DNA from: Paenarthrobacter histidinolovorans | GTDB lineage: Bacteria; Actinomycetota; Actinomycetes; Actinomycetales; Micrococcaceae | Assembly: GCF_014647595.1 (NCBI RefSeq) | Contig: NZ_BMPM01000005.1 | Coordinates: forward strand, 62,001-126,000 | Direction of reading: 5' to 3' | DNA length: 64,000 nucleotides | Shown: one piece after another, positions 25,175-33,624 of the stretch | Position numbering within the stretch: the stretch's first letter is position 1 | Layout: every line of letters begins with the position of its first letter | Made by a program: the position numbers and the translations under genes | Notes under the pieces: generated by a model | The model's database searches: none | The model's input: the letters and a program-made list of their open reading frames with translations, nothing else | What the model was told of the DNA's origin: nothing

Positions 25175-25983
25175 ACCCGCTGCTCTGTCAGCTTCGCCTC
25201 GAGAACCTGGGCCACGCCGTCGTCGTCGAAATGCGGCGCCTGCTGGCCCGCGGCGAGGATGGCTTCCGGATGTCCGCTGGCCATGGCATAACCGTGGCCG
25301 GCCCAGCGCAGCATCTCAATGTCATTGGGCATGTCCCCGAACGCCACAACATCGGCGGCGTCGATCCCCAGCGACTCGGCGTACTTGGCCAGGGTGACGG
25401 CTTTGTTGATGCCCGGTACGGACATCTCCAGCATCGCGGTCCGCGGAGCTGAGTGCGTGGTGGACACGAGATGCGCAACAGCCGGCTGCACCTCTGCCAG
25501 GAACTCGTCAGGCGTCCCCTTGCGGGTGATGGCAAGGAACTTTACGACGGCGTCATCCGCCGTGAGCGTCTGGTCCAGCGGTTTGGGGGTGAACTCGGAA
25601 AGCAGTTCGCTGGTTTCGTTCTCGATGAAGCCCGGCTCCAACTGGAAGCCGGTGAGCGTCTCCACGGCGAACAGCGCGTCAGGCCTGATGGACTTGATGA
25701 TCCGGCGGGCCTCGAACACTGATTCAGCATCGAGGACGCACGAGGAAAGTGCCTGCTCCGTTTCCAAATCCCACACCACGGCACCGTTGGAACAGATCAC
25801 GATTCCACTGTGCCCCAACTGTTCCTGAAGCGGGTACAACCAGCGCGGTGGTCGACCCGTAACGAAGACGAGCTCCACTCCAGCATCGCGGCATGCTTGG
25901 AACGCCTTGATGGTCCGGTCGCTGATTTTTCCATCGTGACCGAGGATGGTGCCGTCAATATCGCTTGCTACGAGCCGCATCAT
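25171..25983 (-). CDS. Cof-type HAD-IIB phosphatase
   Basis: 270 residues. The HAD motif I is VASDIDGTILG with nucleophile and acid aspartates, motif II is FVTGRPPRW, and motif IV is VAFGDMPNDIEML. The large C2b cap between them assigns it to the Cof/YidA group, which dephosphorylates sugar phosphates and other small phosphates. The stop overlaps the stop of the convergent methyltransferase. A second ATG at 25980 is equally possible. Confidence 0.92.
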   Translation of the reverse strand: MMRLVASDIDGTILGHDGKISDRTIKAFQACRDAGVELVFVTGRPPRWLYPLQEQLGHSGIVICSNGAVVWDLETEQALSSCVLDAESVFEARRIIKSIRPDALFAVETLTGFQLEPGFIENETSELLSEFTPKPLDQTLTADDAVVKFLAITRKGTPDEFLAEVQPAVAHLVSTTHSAPRTAMLEMSVPGINKAVTLAKYAESLGIDAADVVAFGDMPNDIEMLRWAGHGYAMASGHPEAILAAGQQAPHFDDDGVAQVLEAKLTEQRV

Positions 25984-26065
25984 GCCAGTCTACGTTGGAG
26001 CGAAACAGGCGGCTGCGCACCGCAAAGCCTCCACATTTTCAAAACCGGGAGCATAGGCTGAGTTG

Positions 26066-27124
26066 ATGAGTGACAAGACCATGAGCGAAGAACACAGCAC
26101 ACGCGGCGCGTACGTCACCGGCGGTGAATTCACCCGCGACACCAACTACATCGAGGACCGCATCACCCGCGATGGTGCTGCCGGGCCAAACGGGGAAACC
26201 GGCTGGCCTGTGGAGCCGGGGCGCTACAGGCTGGTCGCGGCGCGCGCCTGCCCGTGGGCCAACCGCTCTGTGATCGTGCGGCGGCTGCTGGGACTTGAGG
26301 ATGTCATCAGCCTTGGCCAGCCCGGCCCCACCCACGATGCCCGCTCCTGGACCTTCGACCTTGATCCCGGCGGCAAAGACCCCGTGCTGGGGATCGAGCG
26401 CCTGCAGGAGGCCTTCTTCCGCCGTTTCCCGGACTACCCCCGCGGCATCACGGTCCCGGCCATCGTAGATATCCCCAGTGGGCAAGTAGTCACCAATAAC
26501 TACCCGCAGATCACGATCGACTTTTCCACTGAATGGACAGAATTCCACCGCCCGGGAGCACCGCAGCTGTACCCGGAGCACCTCCGCGAGGAAATCGACC
26601 AGGTCAACAAGCGCGTATTTACCGAGGTCAACAACGGCGTCTACCGGTGCGGGTTCGCAGGATCACAGGAAGCCTACGACGCCGCCTACACGCGCCTGTG
26701 GAATGCCTTGGACTGGTTGGAGGAACGGCTGTCAACGCAGCGTTACCTGGTGGGTGATTCCATCACCGAGGCTGACGTCCGGCTCTTCACCACCCTGGCG
26801 CGCTTCGACGCCGTCTATCACGGGCACTTCAAATGCAACCGGAACAAGCTCAGCGAAATGCCGGCGTTGTGGGGCTATGCAAGGGACCTGTTCCAGACAC
26901 CCGGCTTCGGGGACACCATCGACTTCGTCCAGATCAAGCAGCACTACTACATCGTCCACGAGGACATCAACCCCACGCAGATTGTGCCCGGGGGCCCTGA
27001 TCTTTCCGGCTGGCTCACGCCCCACGGACGGAAATCCCTGGGCGGCAGCCCGTTCGGGGACGGCACTCCCCCGGGGCCAGTGAAAGCCGGCGAAGAAGTA
27101 GCGCCGGGGCATGGCGCCGGCTAG
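26066..27124 (+). CDS. Xi-class-like glutathione S-transferase family protein (S-glutathionyl/mycothiyl hydroquinone reductase type)
   Basis: 352 residues from ATG 26066. The catalytic motif CPWANR gives C62, as in YqjG-type glutathionyl-hydroquinone reductases, followed by thioredoxin-fold and helical domains (YLVGDSITEADVRLFTTLARFD). Actinobacteria of this type use mycothiol rather than glutathione, so mycothiyl-hydroquinone reductase is the likely equivalent activity. The stretch VTNNYPQITIDF replaces the NNESSEIIRM of glutathione-using members, which would fit a different thiol. Stands alone. Confidence 0.9.
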   Translation: MSDKTMSEEHSTRGAYVTGGEFTRDTNYIEDRITRDGAAGPNGETGWPVEPGRYRLVAARACPWANRSVIVRRLLGLEDVISLGQPGPTHDARSWTFDLDPGGKDPVLGIERLQEAFFRRFPDYPRGITVPAIVDIPSGQVVTNNYPQITIDFSTEWTEFHRPGAPQLYPEHLREEIDQVNKRVFTEVNNGVYRCGFAGSQEAYDAAYTRLWNALDWLEERLSTQRYLVGDSITEADVRLFTTLARFDAVYHGHFKCNRNKLSEMPALWGYARDLFQTPGFGDTIDFVQIKQHYYIVHEDINPTQIVPGGPDLSGWLTPHGRKSLGGSPFGDGTPPGPVKAGEEVAPGHGAG

Positions 27125-27137
27125 CCACTTCTGCGTG

Positions 27138-28073
27138 TCACGCCGTCCCGTGGTTAAGCTCGGCGCGCGTTGGCGGGTTGGCGCCGGCGCGTGAAACGGT
27201 CACCGCGGCCGCGCGTGCTGCGTGGTCCATGATTGCGGCGAGCGTTTCGGCGGGCAGTGCCCTCAGTGCCTCGCGGTTCTGAGCCCCGTCCAGCCCGTGA
27301 TCCACAATCGCGGACAGCAGCCCTGCCATGAACGAGTCCCCGGCGCCCACGGTGTCCACCACGTCCACAGTCGGAGCGGGAACCTCGGTTTCACCCGCCC
27401 GGGTAATGCCCCACGGCCCACGTGAACCGCGCGTCACCACCACCAGGGCCGGCCCTTCGTCGCCGCCCAGGGACAGCCAGCGACGCGCGGACTCGGTTGG
27501 ATCGACGCCGGGATACAACCATTCAAGGTCCTCGTCCGAGGCCTTCACGACGTCGGCCAGCGCCACGAAGCGCTCAGCTTGCGTCCGCGCGTACTCAACA
27601 TCCGTGATGATGCTTGGGCGGCAGTTGGGATCGTAGCTGATGGTGCTGTTCGGGTGGGCATGCTCGACGGCGGCAAGAACCTCCGCCGCGCCGGGCTCCA
27701 GGAAGGTGGCTATGGAGCCGGTGTGCAGCAAGGTGGCACCCTGCAGCATGAGGGGCAGCCGCCCGGCGAGTCCGGGCAACTCCCAGGTGAGGTCGAAAGC
27801 GTAGGTGGCTGCGCCGTCGTCGTCTATTTGCGCGGTGGCCACGCTGGTTGCTTTGTCATCGGGCGGAACCGGGACCATCACGGAGCTCGAGCGCAGATGC
27901 GCTGCGACGGAGTCTCCGTAGGCGTCCTTGCCGTAGCGGCCGATGAACTGCACCGGGTGGTCCAACCTTGCCAAGCCCACGGCAACGTTGAGCGGGCTGC
28001 CGCCAACGTGGGCCTCAATTCCAGAGGAGCGTTGGACGACGTCTACCAGGGCCTCACCAATGACAGTCAGCAT
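27138..28073 (-). CDS. PfkB-family carbohydrate kinase (fructokinase-like)
   Basis: 311 residues. N-terminal GGSPLNVAVGLARL and the C-terminal DTVGAGDSFMAGLL, with the catalytic aspartate, are the two PfkB signatures. Substrate is most likely fructose or a related ketose, judged from length and pattern (fructokinase/ribokinase group). Convergent with the GST gene with 13 bases between, and 40 bases downstream of an esterase gene on the same strand. Confidence 0.92.
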   Translation of the reverse strand: MLTVIGEALVDVVQRSSGIEAHVGGSPLNVAVGLARLDHPVQFIGRYGKDAYGDSVAAHLRSSSVMVPVPPDDKATSVATAQIDDDGAATYAFDLTWELPGLAGRLPLMLQGATLLHTGSIATFLEPGAAEVLAAVEHAHPNSTISYDPNCRPSIITDVEYARTQAERFVALADVVKASDEDLEWLYPGVDPTESARRWLSLGGDEGPALVVVTRGSRGPWGITRAGETEVPAPTVDVVDTVGAGDSFMAGLLSAIVDHGLDGAQNREALRALPAETLAAIMDHAARAAAVTVSRAGANPPTRAELNHGTA

Positions 28074-28113
28074 GGGTCAACTCTGCCAGAGGACAACTGC
28101 CGCAGCCCAACAA

Positions 28114-28935
28114 TTACGACAACAGTCGCTGCACCAACTCGCGGCACTTCTTGTACGCGACCGCCTTGGGGTCAATGAGGTCGAAGTGGTCGCCCGGAAC
28201 CCGCAGCAACTGGGCCGAACTCCCCGCTGCCGTGGCCGCGGCAACGTAGGCCTCGGACTGGCTTGCAGGAACGTCCTCGTCTTCCGTGGCGTGCACGGCG
28301 TAGACGGGGACGTCAATCGGCAGGGAACTCATGGGGTCAGCGTATTTATGCCGTTTGGGGAATCTTGCCGAATCCCCGCCCATGAGGTTGCAGACAGCGC
28401 CGTTGCTGAGGTTCAGCTTCTCGGCTGCCGCAAGGTTCAGCAGGCCTGATTGGCTCACCACTCCCGTCAGGTGCACGGCATTGTCCTCCGGTGCCCTCTG
28501 GAGCTGACGGTCGGCGTCGGGGGCGCCGATGTCCGAGAGGCGGTGCCTGCCCGCAGCCCATACCGCGAGGTGGCCGCCGGCCGAGTGGCCGAGTGCCACC
28601 ACTTTGCCGAGCTGGAGGTCGTGGTCCCCGGCTATCTGCGAGAGGTGGTCGATGCCGGCGAGGATGTCCTCGAATGTATGGGGCCAACCACCGCCGTTCC
28701 CGGCACGCCGGTATTCGAGGTTCCAGGCGGTGATTCCATGCGCTGCGAGGTCCCGCGCCAGCGGTTCGCCGAGCTCCGCACCGTATTGCGAGCGCCAGTA
28801 TCCGCCATGGATTACAACGGCTATTCCACCGGCCACAGCTGATGCGCCGCGATGGTTTCCGTTGTTCGGTTCAGGTATGAAGAGTTCGCCCCACTGACTG
28901 GGGTGTTCGCCGTAGCTGTACTTGTGCCGCAACAT
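28114..28935 (-). CDS. Alpha/beta-hydrolase, BD-FAE/kynurenine-formamidase-like esterase
   Basis: 273 residues from ATG 28935, preceded at seven bases by AAAGGAGGG; the frame further upstream lacks support. The oxyanion motif HGGYWRS, nucleophile elbow GHSAGGHLAVW and a late catalytic pair (TEDEDVPASQSE and GDHFDLIDP) are in order for the family. Small-ester or arylformamide hydrolysis is likely; no tryptophan-catabolic genes are adjacent. Confidence 0.9.
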   Translation of the reverse strand: MLRHKYSYGEHPSQWGELFIPEPNNGNHRGASAVAGGIAVVIHGGYWRSQYGAELGEPLARDLAAHGITAWNLEYRRAGNGGGWPHTFEDILAGIDHLSQIAGDHDLQLGKVVALGHSAGGHLAVWAAGRHRLSDIGAPDADRQLQRAPEDNAVHLTGVVSQSGLLNLAAAEKLNLSNGAVCNLMGGDSARFPKRHKYADPMSSLPIDVPVYAVHATEDEDVPASQSEAYVAAATAAGSSAQLLRVPGDHFDLIDPKAVAYKKCRELVQRLLS

Positions 28936-29045
28936 TGCGCCCTCCTTTGTACTGAGCCTATCGTGACGGTTCCGTAGTTTGGCTAGAGGCACCCCGACGG
29001 CGGGTGGCCCGGTTCACTGTCGCAGCCGCCACGTAAGCTGGGGGC

Positions 29046-30152
29046 ATGGCAAGCAATTGGGACAGCCTGGACCAGGCCCAGCGGGATGCAGTGGATGCGA
29101 ATGTGGCTCTCTATGAGCGTGTCCGCCCTGCTCTGAAGCGGGTCACACGGGACGTGCTGCTGACCCTGCGGGACATGTTGAACGACGCCGAAGTCACCCC
29201 TTTGTTCGTCACCGGCCGGACCAAGACCGTTGAGTCGTTCCGCGAAAAGATTTCCCGCACGGATGATCCCTTGGAGCCGGGTGGGCCACGGGTGCTCAAG
29301 TTCCCGGACCCTTTCCGCACGTTGAACGACATGGTCGGCATCCGGGTGATCACCAAGCTCCCGGCGGAAAACGCCGCCGTGGCCAACATCATCAAGCGGC
29401 AGCGGCAGCTCTTCGACTGCCGTGGCGACCGCGAGAAGGACATCGGTTCCATCGAATCCGGGACCTACGGGTACTCCAGCCGGCACCTCATCCTGCGCAC
29501 CATCCAGAATGAAACCGTCAAGGAGTACCAGCACGTCTTCAACCCGGACATGCCCGCCAACGGCAGCTATTTCTTTGAATGCCAGATCCGCACAGTTTTT
29601 GCGCATGCCTGGAGCGAGATCGAGCACGACATCCGTTTCAAGGCGGAGGACCCGCGCGCATGGACGCCGCATTTCGACCGGCAGTTCACGGCAACGGCCG
29701 CCATGCTGGAAACCGTGGAGAGCGCCTTTGCCGATCTCCACGAACGGTACGAGGAAGTCCGCGGCTACTGGGACCTGGAGGGCGAGGGCGGCTCACCGTT
29801 GACTCCCAACCGGGTTCGTGACGTCTGGCGTACGCTCCTGCCGCACGTTGACCGTAAAGTTGATGACGACTGGGGATGGGCCGCCGAGCTGCTGGCTGCC
29901 CACGGACTCACCAAGACCGTGGAGCTGGCCGGGCTTCTCAGCGCCAACCGGATCACCGAGGTCCGCAAGGCCCTGGACCATCGCTACTCACCCGGCCCTG
30001 ACCGCCTCCTGGACGACCTCCTGCTGTGGCAGTACGGAACCGAACACATCGATCTCACTGCTGAGGCGCCCGACGCCGTTCCGCACCCGCGGCGCGACAG
30101 CCTCCAGCGGCGTCTTAAGCAGATTGAGCGCTACCGCCAGACTGCACTGTAA
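29046..30152 (+). CDS. RelA/SpoT synthetase-domain protein without hydrolase domain
   Basis: 368 residues. The synthetase fold spans about 30-210: GRTKTVESFREK with K60, FRTLNDMVGIRVITK with metal-binding D95, GYSSRHLIL and ECQIRTVFAHAWSEIEHDI with E178. There is no HD hydrolase domain and no TGS or ACT region. A C-terminal extension of about 150 residues (from about 220) is helical and unlike small alarmone synthetases, which are about 200-250 residues. Some motif positions differ from RelA, so pyrophosphotransfer from ATP to GDP/GTP is plausible but another nucleotidyl activity is possible. Confidence 0.85.
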   Translation: MASNWDSLDQAQRDAVDANVALYERVRPALKRVTRDVLLTLRDMLNDAEVTPLFVTGRTKTVESFREKISRTDDPLEPGGPRVLKFPDPFRTLNDMVGIRVITKLPAENAAVANIIKRQRQLFDCRGDREKDIGSIESGTYGYSSRHLILRTIQNETVKEYQHVFNPDMPANGSYFFECQIRTVFAHAWSEIEHDIRFKAEDPRAWTPHFDRQFTATAAMLETVESAFADLHERYEEVRGYWDLEGEGGSPLTPNRVRDVWRTLLPHVDRKVDDDWGWAAELLAAHGLTKTVELAGLLSANRITEVRKALDHRYSPGPDRLLDDLLLWQYGTEHIDLTAEAPDAVPHPRRDSLQRRLKQIERYRQTAL

Positions 30153-30174
30153 GAAACCTGCCCTGTAAGGACCC

Positions 30175-31671
30175 ATGACTCCCGAGCAACTCATGTCACT
30201 GCGGGCGACCTTCCGCTCGCCCCGCCGGCTGCTGACGGAGTCCCTCGCGGGTCTCGTGGTGGCCTTGGCTTTGATCCCGGAAGCGATCGCATTCTCGGTA
30301 ATCGCCGGAGTGGATCCCCGTATCGGCCTGTTCGCGTCGTTCACCATGGGCGTGGTGACGGCGCTGGTGGGTGGCCGCCCGGCCATGATTTCCGCCGCGA
30401 CGGGAGCCGTGGCGTTGGTGATCGCCCCCGTCATGAAGGAGCACGGCCTCGACTACCTGATCGCCACGATCATCCTGGCGGGCGTCTTCCAGATCATCCT
30501 GGCCGTCCTCGGAGTGACGCGTTTGATGCGGTTCATTCCCCGCTCGGTGATGATCGGCTTCGTCAACGCCCTGGCCATCCTGGTTTTCATGTCCCAGATG
30601 CCCGAACTCTTCAACGTGCCGTGGATGGTCTATCCGATTGTCATTGTCGGTTTGGTGATCGTGTTCGGGCTGCCGCGGCTGACCACTGCCATTCCTGCAC
30701 CCTTGGTGGCGATCGTAGCCATCACACTGGTGACGGCCCTGGGCAACATCGACGTTCCCACCGTCAGCGACAAAGGCGAGCTTCCGGACAGCCTGCCCGG
30801 CTTCTTCCTGCCCAACGTTCCACTGAACCTGGAGACGTTCCAGATCATTGCGCCGTTTGCCCTCTCCATGGCGCTGGTGGGTCTGCTGGAATCCCTCATG
30901 ACCGCCAAACTGGTAGACGACATCACGGACACGCGTTCCAACAAAACCCGGGTGTCGTGGGGGCAGGGCGTGGCCAACATCGTCACCGGTTTCCTGGGTG
31001 GCCTGGGTGGTTGCGCGGTGATCGGGCAGACCATGATCAACGTGAAGGGATCAGGTGCCCGGAGCCGGCTCTCGACCTTCCTGGCCGGCGTGTTCCTGCT
31101 GATCCTGGTGGTTGTGCTCGGTGACATCGTTGGCATGATTCCGATGGCAGCTTTGGTGGCCGTGATGATCTTCGTTTCACTGATCACGTTCGACTGGCAC
31201 TCCGTTCGGCCCTCAACGTTGAAGCGGCTGCCCAAGTCCGAGACCGCCGTCATGATCCTTACCGTTGCCGCCGTGGTGGCGACGCACAATCTGGCGGTGG
31301 GTGTCGGCGTCGGCGTCCTGGCCGCCATGGTGCTGTTCGCCCGGCGGGTGGCGCATTTCGCTACGGTGGAACGGACTGAACTGGAGCTGAACGGCGAGAG
31401 GGTTGCGACGTACACGGTGGATGGTGAGCTGTTCTTCGCTTCCTCCAACGATCTGTATACGCAGTTCGACTACGCAAAGGATTCCTCAGACGGCATAGAT
31501 CGAGTGGTCATAGATCTCCATGGCTCGCATATTTGGGATGCTTCCTCCGTATCGGTGCTGGATTCGGTGACGGAGAAGTACCGGAACCATGGCCGCGAGG
31601 TGGAGTTCATCGGGCTGAATGAGGCCAGCGTCCGCATGCGTGAGCGCCTGGCAGGGAAGCTCAACCCCTAA
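30175..31671 (+). CDS. SulP-family inorganic anion transporter
   Basis: 498 residues. About twelve to fourteen membrane helices (residues 20-400), with ALIPEAIAFSVIAGVDPRIGL at the first helix pair matching the SulP signature, then a cytosolic STAS domain (about 410-490: VYTVDGELFFASSND, VVIDLHGSHIWDASSVSVLD). Transports sulfate or bicarbonate and related anions; which one is not evident. Starts 23 bases after the RelA/SpoT-like gene. Confidence 0.95.
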   Translation: MTPEQLMSLRATFRSPRRLLTESLAGLVVALALIPEAIAFSVIAGVDPRIGLFASFTMGVVTALVGGRPAMISAATGAVALVIAPVMKEHGLDYLIATIILAGVFQIILAVLGVTRLMRFIPRSVMIGFVNALAILVFMSQMPELFNVPWMVYPIVIVGLVIVFGLPRLTTAIPAPLVAIVAITLVTALGNIDVPTVSDKGELPDSLPGFFLPNVPLNLETFQIIAPFALSMALVGLLESLMTAKLVDDITDTRSNKTRVSWGQGVANIVTGFLGGLGGCAVIGQTMINVKGSGARSRLSTFLAGVFLLILVVVLGDIVGMIPMAALVAVMIFVSLITFDWHSVRPSTLKRLPKSETAVMILTVAAVVATHNLAVGVGVGVLAAMVLFARRVAHFATVERTELELNGERVATYTVDGELFFASSNDLYTQFDYAKDSSDGIDRVVIDLHGSHIWDASSVSVLDSVTEKYRNHGREVEFIGLNEASVRMRERLAGKLNP

Positions 31672-31823
31672 CCCGACTGAGTCGCAGTTCAGGTCGTTCC
31701 CAGCGCTCAAAACGGCCTTAACTGCTACTTAGTTGGGTGGGGAAACAGCGGTCATCTGACATATACGCCTGCCTGCAAGTAAAGAATTCGTTGTGGTTGC
31801 CGGCCGGATGTGAGCATGGATGA

Positions 31824-32819
31824 ATGCTTGAGGCAACCAATAACGCACCAGACTCTGAACAAAAAGCCGCGCCTGTGAATGCCGCCCTCGCCGCTGAGGC
31901 AAGGATTGCGCGGATCGCGGTCACGGTGTTCCCACTCCTCGTTGTGGCTGCCGGCGTCCTTGGCTTCCTCGTCCCGGACCTCTTCAAGCCCATGGGCGTC
32001 TCAGTTCCCTATTTGCTGGGGGTCATCATGTTCTGCATGGGCCTGACCTTGACCCCTCCGGACTTCGCGTCAGTAGCACGGCGTCCGTGGGCGGTAGCGC
32101 TGGGTATCGTGGCACATTACGTGATCATGCCCGGCGCCGGCTGGCTCATTGCCGTGCTGCTGCAACTGCCTCCTGAACTGGCAGTGGGGCTCATCCTGGT
32201 GGGCTGCGCACCGTCAGGTACGGCCTCCAACGTGATGGCGTTCCTGGCCAAGGGCGATGTTGCACTGTCTGTTGCTGTCGCGTCCGTTTCCACGTTGATC
32301 GCGCCTCTGGTGACGCCGGCCTTGACGCTGTTCCTCGCCGGTTCGTTCCTCCACATCGACGCCGGGGCCATGGTCCTGGACATCGTCAAGACGGTGCTGC
32401 TTCCCGTCATCGCCGGCCTCCTGGCGAGGTTGTTCCTCTCGAAGCTCGTCGCGAAGGTGCTTCCGGCACTTCCGTGGGCATCCGCCGTCGTGATTTCGCT
32501 GATCGTCGCGATCGTGGTGGCAGGCAGTGCCAGCAAGATCGTGGCCGCAGGCGGCATCGTGTTCCTTGCTGTGGTTCTCCACAATGGCTTCGGCCTGGGC
32601 CTCGGCTACCTGGCCGGCAAACTCGGCCGTCTGGATGACAAGGCGCGCCGTGCGTTGGCGTTCGAGGTCGGCATGCAGAACTCTGGCCTGGCCGCCACCC
32701 TGGCCACCGCGCACTTCGGTGCGCTGGCTGCGCTGCCGTCCGCCGTGTTCTCGCTGTGGCACAACGTTTCCGGCGCGATCGTTGCGGCCTGGCTGGCGCG
32801 CCGCCCGCTGAAGGACTGA
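31824..32819 (+). CDS. Bile acid:sodium symporter family (BASS) transporter
   Basis: 331 residues. Nine to ten membrane helices with the BASS pattern: GVIMFCMGLTLTPPDFASVA, then GCAPSGTASNVMAFLAKGDVAL as the substrate- and sodium-binding crossover motif, and FEVGMQNSGLAATLATAHF in the second repeat. Family members move organic acids such as pantothenate, pyruvate or bile acids with sodium. The substrate here is unknown. It stands alone, about 150 bases after the SulP gene. Confidence 0.93.
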   Translation: MLEATNNAPDSEQKAAPVNAALAAEARIARIAVTVFPLLVVAAGVLGFLVPDLFKPMGVSVPYLLGVIMFCMGLTLTPPDFASVARRPWAVALGIVAHYVIMPGAGWLIAVLLQLPPELAVGLILVGCAPSGTASNVMAFLAKGDVALSVAVASVSTLIAPLVTPALTLFLAGSFLHIDAGAMVLDIVKTVLLPVIAGLLARLFLSKLVAKVLPALPWASAVVISLIVAIVVAGSASKIVAAGGIVFLAVVLHNGFGLGLGYLAGKLGRLDDKARRALAFEVGMQNSGLAATLATAHFGALAALPSAVFSLWHNVSGAIVAAWLARRPLKD

Positions 32820-32869
32820 CATTGGCCGGGGGTCTTGACGCCGCACTTGCATTTTGCAAGTATGGCCGC

Positions 32870-33274
32870 ATGAGCCTCTTTATTACCTGCCCCGTTGAGA
32901 GCGTTGAGCGTTCGACCGCCTTCTATACCGCCCTCGGTTGGACTCTCAACACCGAGATGTCCGATCACAACGTGTCATGTTTCGCGATCGCGCCCGAGCA
33001 GTACGTCATGCTCGGCAGCCGCGAAATGTACGCCAGCGTGGGGGGCGCCGAAGAACTGGTCGGCGGACCCGATACTCCCTCGAAGGTCACGGTCTCGTTC
33101 GACCTCGGCAGCCGCGAGGCGGTAGACGAACTCACAGAACGCGCCGGCGCCGCCGGTGGGCGGATCGGCGACACCGACGACTACCCCTTCATGTACCAGC
33201 GCCAATTCGACGACCCCGATGGCTACCACTACTCACCGTTCTGGATGAAGCCGGACACCGATCCGACCGCGTGA
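32870..33274 (+). CDS. VOC family protein (glyoxalase/bleomycin-resistance-like)
   Basis: 134 residues from ATG 32870; the open frame goes back into the preceding gene without support. One vicinal-oxygen-chelate domain with the paired motif: VESVERSTAFYTALGW at the start and RQFDDPDGYHYSPFWM at the end. The stop overlaps the next GTG by four bases. The function may be detoxification, and its link to an HxlR regulator suggests control by a small reactive compound. Confidence 0.88.
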   Translation: MSLFITCPVESVERSTAFYTALGWTLNTEMSDHNVSCFAIAPEQYVMLGSREMYASVGGAEELVGGPDTPSKVTVSFDLGSREAVDELTERAGAAGGRIGDTDDYPFMYQRQFDDPDGYHYSPFWMKPDTDPTA

Positions 33275-33567
33275 GCAACCTCGCCGCGGCCCTCGACGTC
33301 GTCGGCTCACGGTGGGCTCTGCTCATCGTGGAACGGCTGCTCGACGGGCCACAGCGCTACGGCGATCTGCAGCGGGACCTCGGAGTGCCGACCAACATGC
33401 TCGCGACGCGCCTGCGCGAGCTCGAAGCCGCCGGGGTACTGTCCCGCCTGCCCCTGCGCCACAACACCCGCGCCTACGCGCTGACCGACAGGGGGCGGGC
33501 CCTGGGCGAAGCGATCAACGCGCTGGCCCGTTGGGGCGAGGACTTGCCTGGGAACGACGCGGACTAG
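33271..33567 (+). CDS. HxlR-family transcriptional regulator
   Basis: 98 residues from GTG 33271, overlapping the VOC gene. The longer open frame that starts at 32938 is a shadow over the VOC gene and lacks protein character. HxlR winged helix: VGSRWALLIVERLLDGPQRYGDLQRDLG, then NMLATRLRELEAAGVLSR and a wing with YALTDRGRALGEAI. No conserved N-terminal cysteine, so it is probably not redox-sensing like HypR or YodB. Probably autoregulates the VOC-HxlR pair. Confidence 0.9.
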   Translation: MSNLAAALDVVGSRWALLIVERLLDGPQRYGDLQRDLGVPTNMLATRLRELEAAGVLSRLPLRHNTRAYALTDRGRALGEAINALARWGEDLPGNDAD

Positions 33568-33624
33568 CGGTGCCGCGCCGTTGCGAACATCCTGGTTTTC
33601 AGCACCAGGGCTGAGATCCTGCCG

